This document shows, one piece after another, positions 41,892 to 50,898 of a stretch of 64,000 bases of DNA. Each line of letters opens with the position of its first letter. Position 1 is the stretch's first letter. This DNA comes from Sinorhizobium fredii USDA 257 (GTDB lineage: Bacteria; Pseudomonadota; Alphaproteobacteria; Rhizobiales; Rhizobiaceae): positions 496,001-560,000 of the forward strand of contig NC_018000.1 of assembly GCF_000265205.3 (NCBI RefSeq). Direction: 5' to 3'. Both the position numbers and the translations under genes were made by a program. Below the pieces are notes generated by a model. That model had not been told where the DNA came from. It saw only the letters and a list, made by a program, of their open reading frames with translations, and ran no database searches.

Positions 41892-43187
41892 TTGCAGACA
41901 AATTTCTCCCCAGAGCAACTCGCCGACCCGCATGTCGCCGAATCGGAAAAGATCCTGCGCAAATGCGTCCACTGCGGCTTCTGCACCGCCACCTGTCCGA
42001 CCTATGTGTTGCTCGGCGACGAGCTCGACAGTCCGCGCGGGCGGATCTACCTGATCAAGGACATGTTGGAGAACGGCCGCGCCGCCGATACCGAAACCGT
42101 TACCCATATCGACCGATGTCTCTCCTGCCTTTCCTGCATGACCACCTGTCCATCGGGTGTCGATTACATGCATCTCGTCGATCATGCCCGTATCCACATC
42201 GAGGAGACGTATAAGCGGCCGCTCAAGGACCGTTTCGCCCGCGCCGTCATCGCCGCGACCCTACCCTATCCTTCACGCTTTCGGCTGGCGCTCCGGGCGG
42301 CGCGGCTTGCCCGCCCCCTCGCGGGCCTGCTGAAGCGCATTTCATCGCTGAAGACCTTCGGCGTCATGCTCGATCTCGCACCGCGCGCGGTGCCGGCGGC
42401 ATCGGACGGGGCGAGGCCGGCCGTTTATGCGGCCAAGGGCACGCCCCGCGGCCGCGTGGCGCTGCTCGCCGGCTGCGCTCAGCCGGTGCTGAGACCGGAG
42501 ATCAACGAGGCGACCATCCGGCTGCTCACCGGACAAGGGGTCGAGGTCGTCGTTTCTGCGGGCGAGGGCTGTTGCGGCGCGCTGGTCCATCACATGGGGC
42601 GCGAGGAGCAGGCGCTGGCCTCTGCCCGGCACAACGTCGACATCTGGCTGAAGGTCGCGGAGGAGGATGGTCTCGACGCGATCGTCATCACCGCATCCGG
42701 CTGCGGAACGACGATCAAGGACTACGGCCACATGCTGCGGCTGGACCCGGTCTATGCCGAGAAGGCGGCGAAGGTGTCCGCGCTTGCTAAGGACGTAACC
42801 GAATATCTCGCGGGACTCGACCTCCCCGAGCGGGGGGCGCGCGGCCTGACCGTCGCCTATCACTCCGCCTGCTCGATGCAGCACGGGCAGAAGATCACGC
42901 TCGCGCCGAAGCAACTGCTGAAGCGGGCAGGCTTTGCGGTTCGCGAACCGGCGGAAGGCCATCTCTGTTGCGGCTCGGCCGGAACCTACAACATCCTGCA
43001 GCCGGAGATATCGGCGAAACTCAAGGCTCGCAAGGTGAGGAACATCGAGGCAACCAAGCCGAACGTGATCGCAACCGGCAATATCGGCTGCATCACCCAG
43101 ATTGCCAGCGGGACGAATATCCCGATCCTGCACACTGTCGAGCTGCTCGACTGGGCCTATGGTGGGCCGAAGCCGGCGAGGCTGTGA
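41892..43187 (+). CDS. glcF: Glycolate oxidase iron-sulfur subunit GlcF
   Basis: 431 residues from TTG 41892, preceded by GGAG. Two 4Fe-4S ferredoxin motifs are present: CVHCGFCTATCP (residues about 25-36) and CLSCLSCMTTCP (about 76-87). Two CCG domains of the heterodisulfide-reductase type follow (LLAGCAQPVLRPEINEATIR ... GEGCCGAL, and YHSACSMQHGQ ... HLCCGSAGTYNIL). It passes electrons from the flavin subunits to the membrane quinone. Complete and normal in length. A RIME-like palindromic repeat follows the stop, before the L,D-transpeptidase on the opposite strand. Confidence 0.95.
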   Translation: MQTNFSPEQLADPHVAESEKILRKCVHCGFCTATCPTYVLLGDELDSPRGRIYLIKDMLENGRAADTETVTHIDRCLSCLSCMTTCPSGVDYMHLVDHARIHIEETYKRPLKDRFARAVIAATLPYPSRFRLALRAARLARPLAGLLKRISSLKTFGVMLDLAPRAVPAASDGARPAVYAAKGTPRGRVALLAGCAQPVLRPEINEATIRLLTGQGVEVVVSAGEGCCGALVHHMGREEQALASARHNVDIWLKVAEEDGLDAIVITASGCGTTIKDYGHMLRLDPVYAEKAAKVSALAKDVTEYLAGLDLPERGARGLTVAYHSACSMQHGQKITLAPKQLLKRAGFAVREPAEGHLCCGSAGTYNILQPEISAKLKARKVRNIEATKPNVIATGNIGCITQIASGTNIPILHTVELLDWAYGGPKPARL

Positions 43188-43209
43188 GCGGTAAGCGCCG
43201 GCCCCTCAA

Positions 43210-43338
43210 CCAGCCTGCCGGCCACCTTCTCCCCGCAGGCGGGGCGAAGGTGACGCGCGGTGGCGTCTTGCCCGCACGCAGCATTCAGGGATGCCCCCTC
43301 GCCCCGCTTGCGGGGAGAGGGCTAGGATGAGGGGGCAA
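43210..43338. repeat. RIME-like rhizobial intergenic palindromic element
   Basis: Two GC-rich hairpins lie between the convergent genes glcF and the L,D-transpeptidase. They include CTTCTCCCCGC / GCGGGGCGAAG at about 43228-43252 and CTCGCCCCGC / GCGGGGAGAG at about 43298-43320. The sequence looks like the mosaic palindromic elements found between genes in Rhizobium and Sinorhizobium. A shorter, worn stretch of the same kind lies at about 29690-29735. Confidence 0.55.
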
Positions 43339-43352
43339 CGCTTCCCGACTCG

Positions 43353-44048
43353 TCAGCCGCCGAAGATATGGCGGAAGATGTCGACGCCGCGGTCGTCGTA
43401 GCTGACGTCGCCCTGCTTGTTGCCCGGGCCGATCACGATGACCTTGGTGCCGATCGGCGCCCGGTCATAGAGGTGCTCGACGTCCTCGTTCATCATCCGG
43501 ATGCAGCCGGACGACATGTTCTGGCCGATGGTCCAGGGCAGGTTCGTTCCATGGATGCGGAAAATCGTGTCGCGGCCGCCCTTGTAGAGGTAGAGGGCGC
43601 GGGCGCCGAGCGGATTGTCGATGCCGCCCTCCTGGGTGATCGGCAAGATGCGCCCCTTTGCCCTTTCGCGCTGGCGCATCTCCGCCGGCGGTGTCCAGCT
43701 TGGCCACTCGGCTTTGCGGCCTACCTTGACGACGCCGGACCAGCCGAAGCCCTCGCGGCCGACGCCGATACCATAGCGCGTCGCGCGGTTCGGGCCGTCA
43801 ATGTAATAGAGATACTTGTTGTTGGTATCGACAATGACCGTGCCGGGCGCCTCGTTCGTGCGGAACCGTACCTTGGTGCGCCAATATCTTTGCGGCGGCT
43901 TTTTCGGCTGGGCAGCCAGCACGACGTCGGAGCGCTTGACCTTTGCGCCGACCATGTCGGCCGGCGAGAAGGCGGACGCGTTTGCGGCAGCCAGAAAAGC
44001 AGCGGCCGCGACGGTGAGCGCGGCCAGCCTGGTGGCGTGAAGTCTCAT
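43353..44048 (-). CDS. L,D-transpeptidase (YkuD family), exported
   Basis: 231 residues. A Sec signal peptide (LAALTVAAAAFLAAANASA, cleavage before FSP) leads to a periplasmic YkuD domain. The catalytic motif is HGTNLPWTIGQNMSSGCIRM, with the nucleophile Cys in SSGC and the conserved His and Arg. Also typical are GTVIVDTNNKYLYYIDG and YGIGVGREGFGWSG. The enzyme makes 3-3 peptidoglycan crosslinks or attaches proteins to peptidoglycan, as is common in Rhizobiales, whose polar growth uses many L,D-transpeptidases. It is followed upstream on the same strand by a second, related gene (44232-44975). Confidence 0.93.
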   Translation of the reverse strand: MRLHATRLAALTVAAAAFLAAANASAFSPADMVGAKVKRSDVVLAAQPKKPPQRYWRTKVRFRTNEAPGTVIVDTNNKYLYYIDGPNRATRYGIGVGREGFGWSGVVKVGRKAEWPSWTPPAEMRQRERAKGRILPITQEGGIDNPLGARALYLYKGGRDTIFRIHGTNLPWTIGQNMSSGCIRMMNEDVEHLYDRAPIGTKVIVIGPGNKQGDVSYDDRGVDIFRHIFGG

Positions 44049-44231
44049 TTATGATTCCCTCTGAACCCTCGTTGCGGGCAAGCTATGTATTTTTACCGCA
44101 AGTGCAAGCCCGTGAAACATCCCATAGAACAAGGCGAGGGCCGGAACTTGCATCGAAGGGAACAGCTGTTGCTCTTAGATCACGATCCGGCACAAGCAAG
44201 TGCTCGAAAAGTACTTTATGGGCGGCTGCCG

Positions 44232-44975
44232 CTATATAACGATAACCTTGGTGCCGACTTTGACGCGCTCGTAAAGATCGACGACATCCTCGTTGCGCAT
44301 GCGGATGCAGCCGGACGAAACGCCATAGCCGATCGTCCAGGGCGCATTGGTGCCATGAATGCGATAGAGCGTGGAGCCGAGATACATGGCGCGGGCGCCG
44401 AGCGGGTTCTGAGGACCGCCGTCCATGCGGGCCGGCAGATAATGACCCTTGGCCGCTTCGCGCGCGATCATCTCCTCAGGCGGCGTCCAGTTCGGCCACT
44501 CGGCCTTGCGGGTAATCTTGTGCGCGCCGGCCCATTCGAAGCCTGGCTTGCCGACGCCGACGCCGTAGCGCCGCGCTTGTCCGTCACCGGTGACGAGATA
44601 GAGGAAGCGATTATTGGTGTCGATCACGATCGTGCCTGGCTTCTCGCCTGTCTCGTAGGTCACCATCTGCGGCAGGAATTGCGGGTCCAACTGCGACTTC
44701 GCCGGCCTTTGCGCGCGAGCGGCGGCGGGCTGCAAGGCCGCCGTTTCCAGCCGGCGCTTCATTTGGCGGCGCTCCACCTGTTTTCGGGTGGCAGCCGGGG
44801 CCTGCGGCCGGTAGACGGCCGGACGCACCCCTTCGCCGGTCAACTGCATCACCCAGGGAGCGGTGAGATCCGGGCTGACGATGACCGGCGGGCGGTTCCG
44901 ATATCGATCTCGCGCGCCGGCGCCGGTGGGGAGTGTGCAGACAAGGCACGTGGCAAGCAAAAGGAACTTCTTCAT
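44232..44975 (-). CDS. L,D-transpeptidase (YkuD family), exported, second copy
   Basis: 247 residues. A Sec signal (MKKFLLLATCLVCTLPTGAG) is followed by a basic, Arg/Gln-rich linker (about residues 55-95) and a YkuD domain like that of the neighbour: GTIVIDTNNRFLYLVTGDGQ, ARRYGVGVGKPGFEWAG, IHGTNAPWTIGYGVSSGCIR, with the catalytic Cys in SSGC. The order and residues match the 43353-44048 gene closely, so they are tandem paralogues of the same orientation, 183 bases apart. The long basic linker is absent in the other copy and may place the enzyme at a different site on the wall. It is divergent from tag. Confidence 0.92.
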   Translation of the reverse strand: MKKFLLLATCLVCTLPTGAGARDRYRNRPPVIVSPDLTAPWVMQLTGEGVRPAVYRPQAPAATRKQVERRQMKRRLETAALQPAAARAQRPAKSQLDPQFLPQMVTYETGEKPGTIVIDTNNRFLYLVTGDGQARRYGVGVGKPGFEWAGAHKITRKAEWPNWTPPEEMIAREAAKGHYLPARMDGGPQNPLGARAMYLGSTLYRIHGTNAPWTIGYGVSSGCIRMRNEDVVDLYERVKVGTKVIVI

Positions 44976-45196
44976 CGAACGGACTCGCTACCTAACGCCG
45001 AACAAACTTCTGGGGCAGCGCGGCAGCTGCACCTCAACGGCGCGATGCTCTCACTCCTCCGCCACCGAACAGTAAACGCCGGTTCGATAAAATGCTGCGA
45101 TGTGGATAAAGCTTTGGGTAGGGTTATTCCCCGCTTTATGAATCTGGTTTGCAAATGGTAAATGGAACAAAAGAGAAACGAGGCGAGGGAGCGGTG

Positions 45197-45832
45197 ATGT
45201 CGGCAAGAGGCTTGATTACGGGCGATGACGGGCTGCAGCGTTGTGCCTGGCACGGCAATCTCGAAGACTACCGCCGCTATCACGACGAAGAATGGGGCCG
45301 CCCGGTCACCGACGATCGCCGGCTGTTCGAGAAGATCTGCCTGGAGGGCTTCCAGTCGGGCCTCTCCTGGCTGACGATTCTAAGGAAACGCGAGGCGTTC
45401 CGGTCAGCCTTCGCCGGCTTCGACGTCGATCTGGTTGCCGAATTCGGCGACGCCGACATCGAGCGCTGCCTTGCCGATCCCGGCATCGTCCGCCACCGCG
45501 GCAAGATCGTTTCGACGATCAACAATGCACGGCGGGCAAAGGAATTGCGTTCGGAATTCGGCTCGCTCGCCGCCTATTTCTGGGCGCACGAACCGGACGG
45601 CAGCGAGCGCCCGAAGGTCATGGACTATGAAACACTGATCGCCAATCCGACGACGCCGGCCTCGGTCCGGATTTCGAAGGACCTGAAGAAACGCGGCTGG
45701 ACCTTCGTCGGTCCGACGACCGTCTATGCCTTCATGCAGGCCATGGGGCTCGTCAACGATCATCTGGAAGGCTGTTTCTGCCGTGCCGGGATCGAGGAGA
45801 TGCGGCGGCAATTCGCAAGGCCCGCTGTATGA
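45197..45832 (+). CDS. tag: DNA-3-methyladenine glycosylase I
   Basis: 211 residues from ATG 45197; a GAGGCGAGGGAG stretch lies upstream. Removes 3-methyladenine from alkylated DNA, starting base-excision repair. The Tag-type sequence is clear: RCAWHGNLEDYRRYHDEEWG (zinc-ligand Cys and His), EKICLEGFQSGLSWLTILRK, REAFRSAFAGFD, and the C-terminal FVGPTTVYAFMQAMGLVNDH, which leads to HLEGCFCR with the last zinc ligands. A few residues differ from the E. coli enzyme, but all the expected motifs are present. It is monocistronic and convergent with the DUF305 gene, with a hairpin between them. Confidence 0.95.
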   Translation: MSARGLITGDDGLQRCAWHGNLEDYRRYHDEEWGRPVTDDRRLFEKICLEGFQSGLSWLTILRKREAFRSAFAGFDVDLVAEFGDADIERCLADPGIVRHRGKIVSTINNARRAKELRSEFGSLAAYFWAHEPDGSERPKVMDYETLIANPTTPASVRISKDLKKRGWTFVGPTTVYAFMQAMGLVNDHLEGCFCRAGIEEMRRQFARPAV

Positions 45833-45845
45833 CTATTCGAGCGGG

Positions 45846-45870
45846 CCTCCCCGATTCTGAGGCGGGGAGG
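45846..45870. terminator. Hairpin between convergent tag and DUF305 genes
   Basis: CCTCCCCG (45846-45853), loop ATTCTGAGG, CGGGGAGG (45863-45870): a perfect 8-bp stem between two convergent genes. A clear T run is lacking on both strands. Confidence 0.45.
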
Positions 45871-45880
45871 GCGGTCTCAT

Positions 45881-46246
45881 TTAGCCGCCGTGCTCGGATA
45901 GCCAGTCCTTCATCATTGTGATCTCGGCCTCCTGGGCCTTGATGATGTCTTCCGCCAGCTTACGGATCGCTTCGTCCTTGCCGTGCTCGAGCTCAACCTT
46001 CGCCATGTCGATTGCCCCCTGGTGGTGAGCGATCATGCCACGCACGAAATCGATGTCTGCATTGCCGGTGAAGACGATGTCCATATCCTTGTGCATCTTG
46101 GCGCTCGCTTCGGCGAAGGCCTTGCTCGACGGTGCCGACGCGGCCGCCGTCGAATCGTGATGCATCTTTTGATGTTCCTGGGCGAGTGCGGGGATGCCGA
46201 CCGATGCGGCCAGCATCAAAGCTGCGGTGATCCTTTTCAGGGTCAT
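45881..46246 (-). CDS. DUF305 exported protein, probable metal-related
   Basis: 121 residues. A Sec signal peptide (LKRITAALMLAASVGIPALA-Q) leads to a His- and Met-rich mature protein (EHQKMHHDSTAAA). The DUF305 signature is DIDFVRGMIAHHQGAIDMAK, ending in a helix (AEITMMKDWLSEHGG). The family has the fold of ferritin-like helical bundles; several members (for example CopM) bind copper or silver in the periplasm. Metal binding here is therefore likely but not proven. It is the second gene of a pair with the Cys/His-rich exported peptide upstream (46320-46697), 73 bases apart, on the minus strand. Confidence 0.9.
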   Translation of the reverse strand: MTLKRITAALMLAASVGIPALAQEHQKMHHDSTAAASAPSSKAFAEASAKMHKDMDIVFTGNADIDFVRGMIAHHQGAIDMAKVELEHGKDEAIRKLAEDIIKAQEAEITMMKDWLSEHGG

Positions 46247-46319
46247 AATGCGTACCTTTCCATTCTATGGGAGTCGATGCGGCGCGCGGCGTCTTCGTGT
46301 CCGGTCGGAGGCGCCAGCA

Positions 46320-46697
46320 CTAGATGGAAACGTTGCGTCTGGGCGGTGGGCACGGGGGTTCGATGACCTGATCGAGCAGCGCCGCATGATGCTGCGGCGA
46401 AAGCCGCGTCGAGCGCCCCGCGGATCGCGTGAGCCCAATGGGCGCTGCATGGATCGCGACGCAGGCCGAGCAGAGCAACGGGTGGTCCGATTTTGCCGGG
46501 CCCGGACAATGGGCCCGCTGCGCACAATGGCTGTCACGGCCCGAGGACGCGTGCTGCATGGTATCGGAGATCACCATGTCGTGCTGGTGTGTGCTCACTG
46601 TCTTCGCCGCGAGATCGCGCGCCTGCGCAATCGCGGGAAGGGCTCCGCCGAGCGGAGCCGACAGAAGCAGAAGGATGATGGCGAGCCAACGCAGCAT
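46320..46697 (-). CDS. Exported Cys/His-rich small protein, copper-type context
   Basis: 125 residues. A signal peptide (LRWLAIILLLLSAPLGGALP) is followed by a segment rich in His, Cys and Met (HQHDMVISDTMQHASS; HCAQRAHCPGPAK; CSACVAIHAA). The clustered Cys/His resembles DUF2946- or CopL-type leader/regulatory proteins found before copper-resistance genes. I cannot tell which. It precedes the DUF305 gene in the same direction. A metal-responsive peptide plus a DUF305 protein would make a two-gene periplasmic metal-handling unit. The C-terminus (about residues 95-125) is less regular, possibly a diverged tail. Confidence 0.65.
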   Translation of the reverse strand: MLRWLAIILLLLSAPLGGALPAIAQARDLAAKTVSTHQHDMVISDTMQHASSGRDSHCAQRAHCPGPAKSDHPLLCSACVAIHAAPIGLTRSAGRSTRLSPQHHAALLDQVIEPPCPPPRRNVSI

Positions 46698-46773
46698 GCG
46701 GGCAAGATAGGCTACTCGATCTCGAAGAAGAAGGGGCGATACGAAAACACCGCCGAGTCGTGATCACCTTGCA

Positions 46774-47199
46774 TCAGCCCGGCAATGCCGCTCCGCTTCC
46801 GGGAACGGCGAACACGCCCTGCAGGGAACCTCCCGCACCCTCGTCGATCGTCGAATTTCCGATGCAGCAAAGCTGGTGTGAGCTTCCGCCTGGCCGGCGG
46901 ACCATCGCAGAAAAACAGAAGGACGAGGACGCCGCCGTCGCCTGTTCCAGGATACTCAGGATTGTCGCCCGGTCTTCTTCATCATAGGCCCGCACGAGGT
47001 CTATGACGCCGCAGGGATTGTGCCTCAGGCCCAGAAGCGACAGGGTCCGGTGGCCGACCACAAAGGCGCCACTGTCGACGTCACAACGCCACGGGTCGAT
47101 CACATAGCCTGCCTTCGCGAGCACGCGCGTCCAGGCCCCGTGGGCTTCCGGATTGAGCGGCCTTATCGCTGCCGCCCCGGGCGTCATGACAGTCAGCAT
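46774..47199 (-). CDS. Hypothetical PAS-like protein
   Basis: 141 residues from ATG 47199. There is no signal or membrane segment. Residues about 25-125 look like a PAS fold: GAFVVGHRTLSLLGLRHNPC, IDLVRAYDEEDRATILSILE (PAS helix with Asp-Glu/Glu-Asp), then SSFCFSAMVRRPGGSSHQLC and GSLQGVFAVP, the final strand. No output domain follows, so it would be a stand-alone sensor or adaptor. It lies between the Cys/His-rich gene (same strand, 76 bases) and hisS (opposite strand). Assignment rests on pattern only. Confidence 0.55.
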   Translation of the reverse strand: MLTVMTPGAAAIRPLNPEAHGAWTRVLAKAGYVIDPWRCDVDSGAFVVGHRTLSLLGLRHNPCGVIDLVRAYDEEDRATILSILEQATAASSSFCFSAMVRRPGGSSHQLCCIGNSTIDEGAGGSLQGVFAVPGSGAALPG

Positions 47200-47431
47200 T
47201 TTGCGAAAGTCTCCGTTGAAGCCCTTGTCTCGATCGCCCTAACTTATAAGGGTAACAAGAGCAATTTACAATCACGGCGTTGTGATCGTAACTGAAAGCG
47301 GAACGCTTTTGCGCGCGGCCTGGTTCCGCGACCTTTCCGGATGCGGGCTGTCGGCCCTTTGTCGGCCGCTGCCCTTGCCGCCCTTGGCCTGATCCGGTAG
47401 GGAAGGCACCGACCAAGCTTCACAGCCCGGA

Positions 47432-48955
47432 ATGCCTTCCATGAACGACAAACCGAAGAAACAGCAGAAGCTCAAGGCGCGCCTGCCGCGCGGCTTCGTC
47501 GATCGTTCGGCCGCGGATATCCGTGCCGTCGACGAGATGATCGCGAAGATCCGCGAGGTCTATGAGCGCTACGGTTTCGATCCCGTCGAAACGCCGCTGT
47601 TCGAATATACCGATGCGCTTGGCAAGTTCCTCCCCGACAGCGACCGCCCCAATGAAGGCGTGTTCTCGCTGACGGACGACGACGAGCAATGGATGAGCCT
47701 GCGCTACGATTTGACGGCGCCGCTTGCTCGCCATGTGGCGGAGAACTTCAACGAGATCCAGCTTCCCTACCGCACCTATCGCGCCGGTTATGTTTTCCGC
47801 AACGAAAAACCGGGACCGGGGCGCTTCAGGCAGTTCATGCAGTTCGATGCCGACACCGTCGGCGCCGCCGGCGTCCAGGCCGATGCCGAGATGTGCATGA
47901 TGATGGCCGACACGATGCAGGCGCTCGGGATTGCACGCGGCGACTATGTGATCCGGGTCAACAACCGCAAGGTCCTGGACGGCGTGCTTGAGGCGATCGG
48001 TCTCGGGGGCGACGGCCAGGCGAACGCGCGGCTGACGGTCCTGCGCGCCATTGACAAGCTTGACAAGTTCGGGCCGGAGGGCGTGCGCCTGCTGCTTGGC
48101 GAGGGGCGCAAGGATGAGAGCGGCGACTTCACCAAAGGCGCCGGGCTCGATGAGGAGCAGATCCGCAGGATCCTCTTCTTCGTCGGCATCACCGACTACG
48201 CGAAGAGCGCCGATGAGCTCGCCGAACTCGTCGCCGGCACCAGCAGGGGTGCGGAAGGCGTCCAGGAACTCAACACGATCCGGAGCCTCGTGCTCAGCGC
48301 CGGCTATGAAACGGATCGCATCAAGATCGACCCGTCGGTCGTGCGCGGTCTCGAATATTACACCGGCCCGGTTTTCGAGGCCGAACTGCAATTTTCCGTC
48401 ACCAACGAGAAGGGCGAGAAGGTCGTCTTCGGATCGGTGGGGGGAGGCGGCCGCTATGACGGCCTCGTCTCGCGCTTCATGGGCCAGCCGGTGCCGGCAA
48501 CGGGCTTCTCGATCGGCGTGTCGCGGCTGATGACGGCGCTGAAGAACCTCGGCAAGCTCGGTGTCGAAGAGGTGGTGGCACCGGTCGTCATCTGCGTCAT
48601 GGACCGCGACATCGACAGCATGGGCCGCTACCAGCGCTTCGTCCAGCAACTGCGCCATGCCGGCATCCGTGCCGAAATGTATCAGGGCAACAAGAAGAAT
48701 TTCGGCGACCAGCTCAAATATGCCGACCGGCGCGGCTCGCCGATTGCCATCATTCAGGGCGGCGACGAGCGCGCATCCGGTACCCTCCAGATCAAGGACC
48801 TGATCGAGGGCAAGCGGCTCTCCGGCGAGATCGAGGACAACGTCGCCTGGCGCGAGGCACGCGTCGCCCAGGTTTCCGTTCCGGAAGGTGAACTCGTCGC
48901 AAAAGTCCGTGAGATTCTGGCAGAGCAGACCGAGGACCGGAAAAGGGCAGGCTGA
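47432..48955 (+). CDS. hisS: Histidyl-tRNA synthetase
   Basis: 507 residues from ATG 47432 (the next Met, 47441, possible). Class II aminoacyl-tRNA synthetase that charges tRNA-His. Motif 2 region [20 protein letters not shown], the histidine A motif [11 protein letters not shown], and motif 3 [10 protein letters not shown] are seen. The alphaproteobacterial type has an insert in the middle (residues about 190-260). An anticodon-binding domain occupies the end (from about residue 385, [12 protein letters not shown]). It is coupled to hisZ by an ATGA overlap, so hisS-hisZ-hisG is one operon. Complete. Confidence 0.95.
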   Translation: MPSMNDKPKKQQKLKARLPRGFVDRSAADIRAVDEMIAKIREVYERYGFDPVETPLFEYTDALGKFLPDSDRPNEGVFSLTDDDEQWMSLRYDLTAPLARHVAENFNEIQLPYRTYRAGYVFRNEKPGPGRFRQFMQFDADTVGAAGVQADAEMCMMMADTMQALGIARGDYVIRVNNRKVLDGVLEAIGLGGDGQANARLTVLRAIDKLDKFGPEGVRLLLGEGRKDESGDFTKGAGLDEEQIRRILFFVGITDYAKSADELAELVAGTSRGAEGVQELNTIRSLVLSAGYETDRIKIDPSVVRGLEYYTGPVFEAELQFSVTNEKGEKVVFGSVGGGGRYDGLVSRFMGQPVPATGFSIGVSRLMTALKNLGKLGVEEVVAPVVICVMDRDIDSMGRYQRFVQQLRHAGIRAEMYQGNKKNFGDQLKYADRRGSPIAIIQGGDERASGTLQIKDLIEGKRLSGEIEDNVAWREARVAQVSVPEGELVAKVREILAEQTEDRKRAG

Positions 48956-50094
48956 TGCCTCTGATCAACCTTCCCGCCTTTGCCGGTGATCTGCTTGCCG
49001 ATTTCGAGCGGCTGAAGACGCTGCGCGTCGACACGCCGGTCATCCAGCCGGCCGAGCCTTTCCTCGACATGGCTGGGGAAGACCTGCGCCGGCGAATCTT
49101 TATGACGGAAAGCGAGACCGGCCAGAGCCTCTGCCTGCGTCCGGAATTCACCATTCCGGTCTGTCTCCGCCACATCGAGACCGCCACAGGGACGCCGCAA
49201 CGCTACGCCTATCTCGGCGAGGTGTTCCGGCAGCGCCGTGAGGGCGCGAGCGAATTCTACCAGGCGGGTATCGAGGATCTCGGCGACGTCGACACGGCCG
49301 GCGCCGACGCGCGGGCGATCGGCGACGCGATGCTTGTGCTTGCCAACCGATTGCCGGGCCAGCGGCTAAAGGTAACGCTCGGCGACCAGTCCGTCTTCGA
49401 GGCAGTCATTGCCGTCTGCGGATTGCCGGCCGGCTGGCAGAAGCGACTGATCCACGCCTTCGGAGACCAGAAGCAGTTGCAGAAGCTCCTCGGTGAGTTG
49501 GCCGACCCCAAGTCCCCTGGCGTCTTCGGTCACGAAGTCGAGCGGCTCGCCATCATGGGCATACTCGACGACGAGGAGCGGCTCGTCGCCCGAATTGGCG
49601 AGACGATGGAGGCGACCGGCTATTCCACCAATGCCAGCCGTTCGCCCCGCGACATCGCCCGCCGGCTCAAGGAAAAGATGGAGCTTGCGACAACGCGGCT
49701 CGACAAGGCGGCGCTCACCGTCATGCGTGAATTCCTCGCGTTCGACCTGCCGCTTTCCGAAGCTCCAGCGGCACTGCACGCTTTCGCCAAGAAGTCGAAG
49801 CTGAAGATTGACGATGCTTTCGCGCTCTTCGATGCGCGCGTCGCGGCGCTCGCGAAAGCGGGCGCCGATCCCGACCTCATACGCTATCGGGCCGCTTTCG
49901 GCCGTCCGCTCGATTACTATACGGGCCTCGTCTTTGAGATCGAGGTTGAGGGAGAGCCGGCGGTCCTGGCCGGCGGCGGCCGCTTCGATCGCCTGCTGAC
50001 GCTGCTCGGCGCTCGCGAGCACATTCCGGCGGTCGGTTTCTCTCTCTGGCTCGACCGGATCGAACGGGCCGTCGCTACCGGAGGGGGCGCTTAA
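48955..50094 (+). CDS. hisZ: ATP phosphoribosyltransferase regulatory subunit HisZ
   Basis: 379 residues from ATG 48955 (overlapping the hisS stop). A HisS paralogue that lacks the anticodon domain and carries no aminoacylation activity; it forms a hetero-octamer with the short HisG and gives it histidine feedback inhibition. The class II core is seen as LCLRPEFTIPVCLRHIETAT, RYAYLGEVFRQRREGASEFY, DYYTGLVFEIEVEGEPAVLA and GFSLWLDRIERA. The central helix region is normal in length. It is immediately followed, with no gap, by hisG, which is frameshifted; without HisG the subunit would have no role in catalysis. Confidence 0.95.
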   Translation: MPLINLPAFAGDLLADFERLKTLRVDTPVIQPAEPFLDMAGEDLRRRIFMTESETGQSLCLRPEFTIPVCLRHIETATGTPQRYAYLGEVFRQRREGASEFYQAGIEDLGDVDTAGADARAIGDAMLVLANRLPGQRLKVTLGDQSVFEAVIAVCGLPAGWQKRLIHAFGDQKQLQKLLGELADPKSPGVFGHEVERLAIMGILDDEERLVARIGETMEATGYSTNASRSPRDIARRLKEKMELATTRLDKAALTVMREFLAFDLPLSEAPAALHAFAKKSKLKIDDAFALFDARVAALAKAGADPDLIRYRAAFGRPLDYYTGLVFEIEVEGEPAVLAGGGRFDRLLTLLGAREHIPAVGFSLWLDRIERAVATGGGA

Positions 50095-50789
50095 ATGACG
50101 ATTACCATTGCGCTTCCCTCCAAGGGTCGGATGAAGGACGATGCCTCGGCAATCTTCGAGCGCGCCGGGATGAAGATCGTCGCCGTCGGCAACGACCGCT
50201 CCTATCGCGGCCGCGTCGAAGGTTGGGACGACGTCGAGGTCGCCTTTCTGTCGGCCTCTGAAATCTCCCGCGAGGTCGGCAGCGCCGCCGTCGATTTCGG
50301 CGTGACCGGCGAAGACCTGGTGCGCGAAGGCATCGCCGACGCTGACGCGCGTGTCGAGTTCGCGGCCCGTCTCGGCTTCGGCCATGCCGAAGTCGTCGTA
50401 GCGGTGCCGGAGGTCTGGTACGACGTCGATACCATGGCGGACCTCGGCGATGTGGCCGCCGACTTCCGCGCCCGCCATGGCCGCCGGCTCGCCATCGCCA
50501 CCAAATACTGGCGGCTCACCCAGCAGTTCTTCTCGGGCAGCCACGGCATCCAGCTCTATCGCATCGTCGAGAGCCTGGGCGCAACCGAGGGGCGCCCGCC
50601 TCCGGCTCGGCCGATATCGTCGTCGACATCACTTCGACCGGCTCGACCTTGAAGGCAAACCATCTGAAGATCCTGTCGGATGGTGTGATCCTGAGATCCG
50701 AGGCCTGCCTCGTCCGTGCCCGCAACGCGGCGCACGAGGGTAACCCCACCATCGATCGGATCATGTCTTCCGTGCGCTCGGTTCTCTGA
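50095..50789 (+). pseudogene. hisG: ATP phosphoribosyltransferase HisG (short form), one-base frameshift
   Basis: Begins directly after the hisZ stop. HisG is the first enzyme of histidine synthesis. The frame is normal up to [11 protein letters not shown]. There a run of four G (50589-50592) replaces an expected run of five, and the frame goes off into an unrelated tail ending at 50652. In the next frame the true C-terminus continues: [20 protein letters not shown] (PRPP loop), [20 protein letters not shown] and IMSSVRSVL, to a stop at 50789. Adding one G restores 231 residues, the normal short-form length. Either a real mutation, which would predict histidine auxotrophy, or a sequencing error in a homopolymer; sequence alone cannot decide. 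Confidence 0.93.
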
Positions 50790-50898
50790 AGCCGGCGGAT
50801 CGGAAATTTCGTCCCGGGTCTGACAAATGCAACCGGAGCCACCTATCTAGGGACGGCAGACAACTCATCTTCCCATTATCCCACCTCGAGGCATCCTT

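Noticed and set aside
43198..43352. Possible CRISPR-like or phage repeats after glcF
   Set aside because: Only two palindromes of different sequence and no spacers; better explained as a rhizobial intergenic mosaic element.
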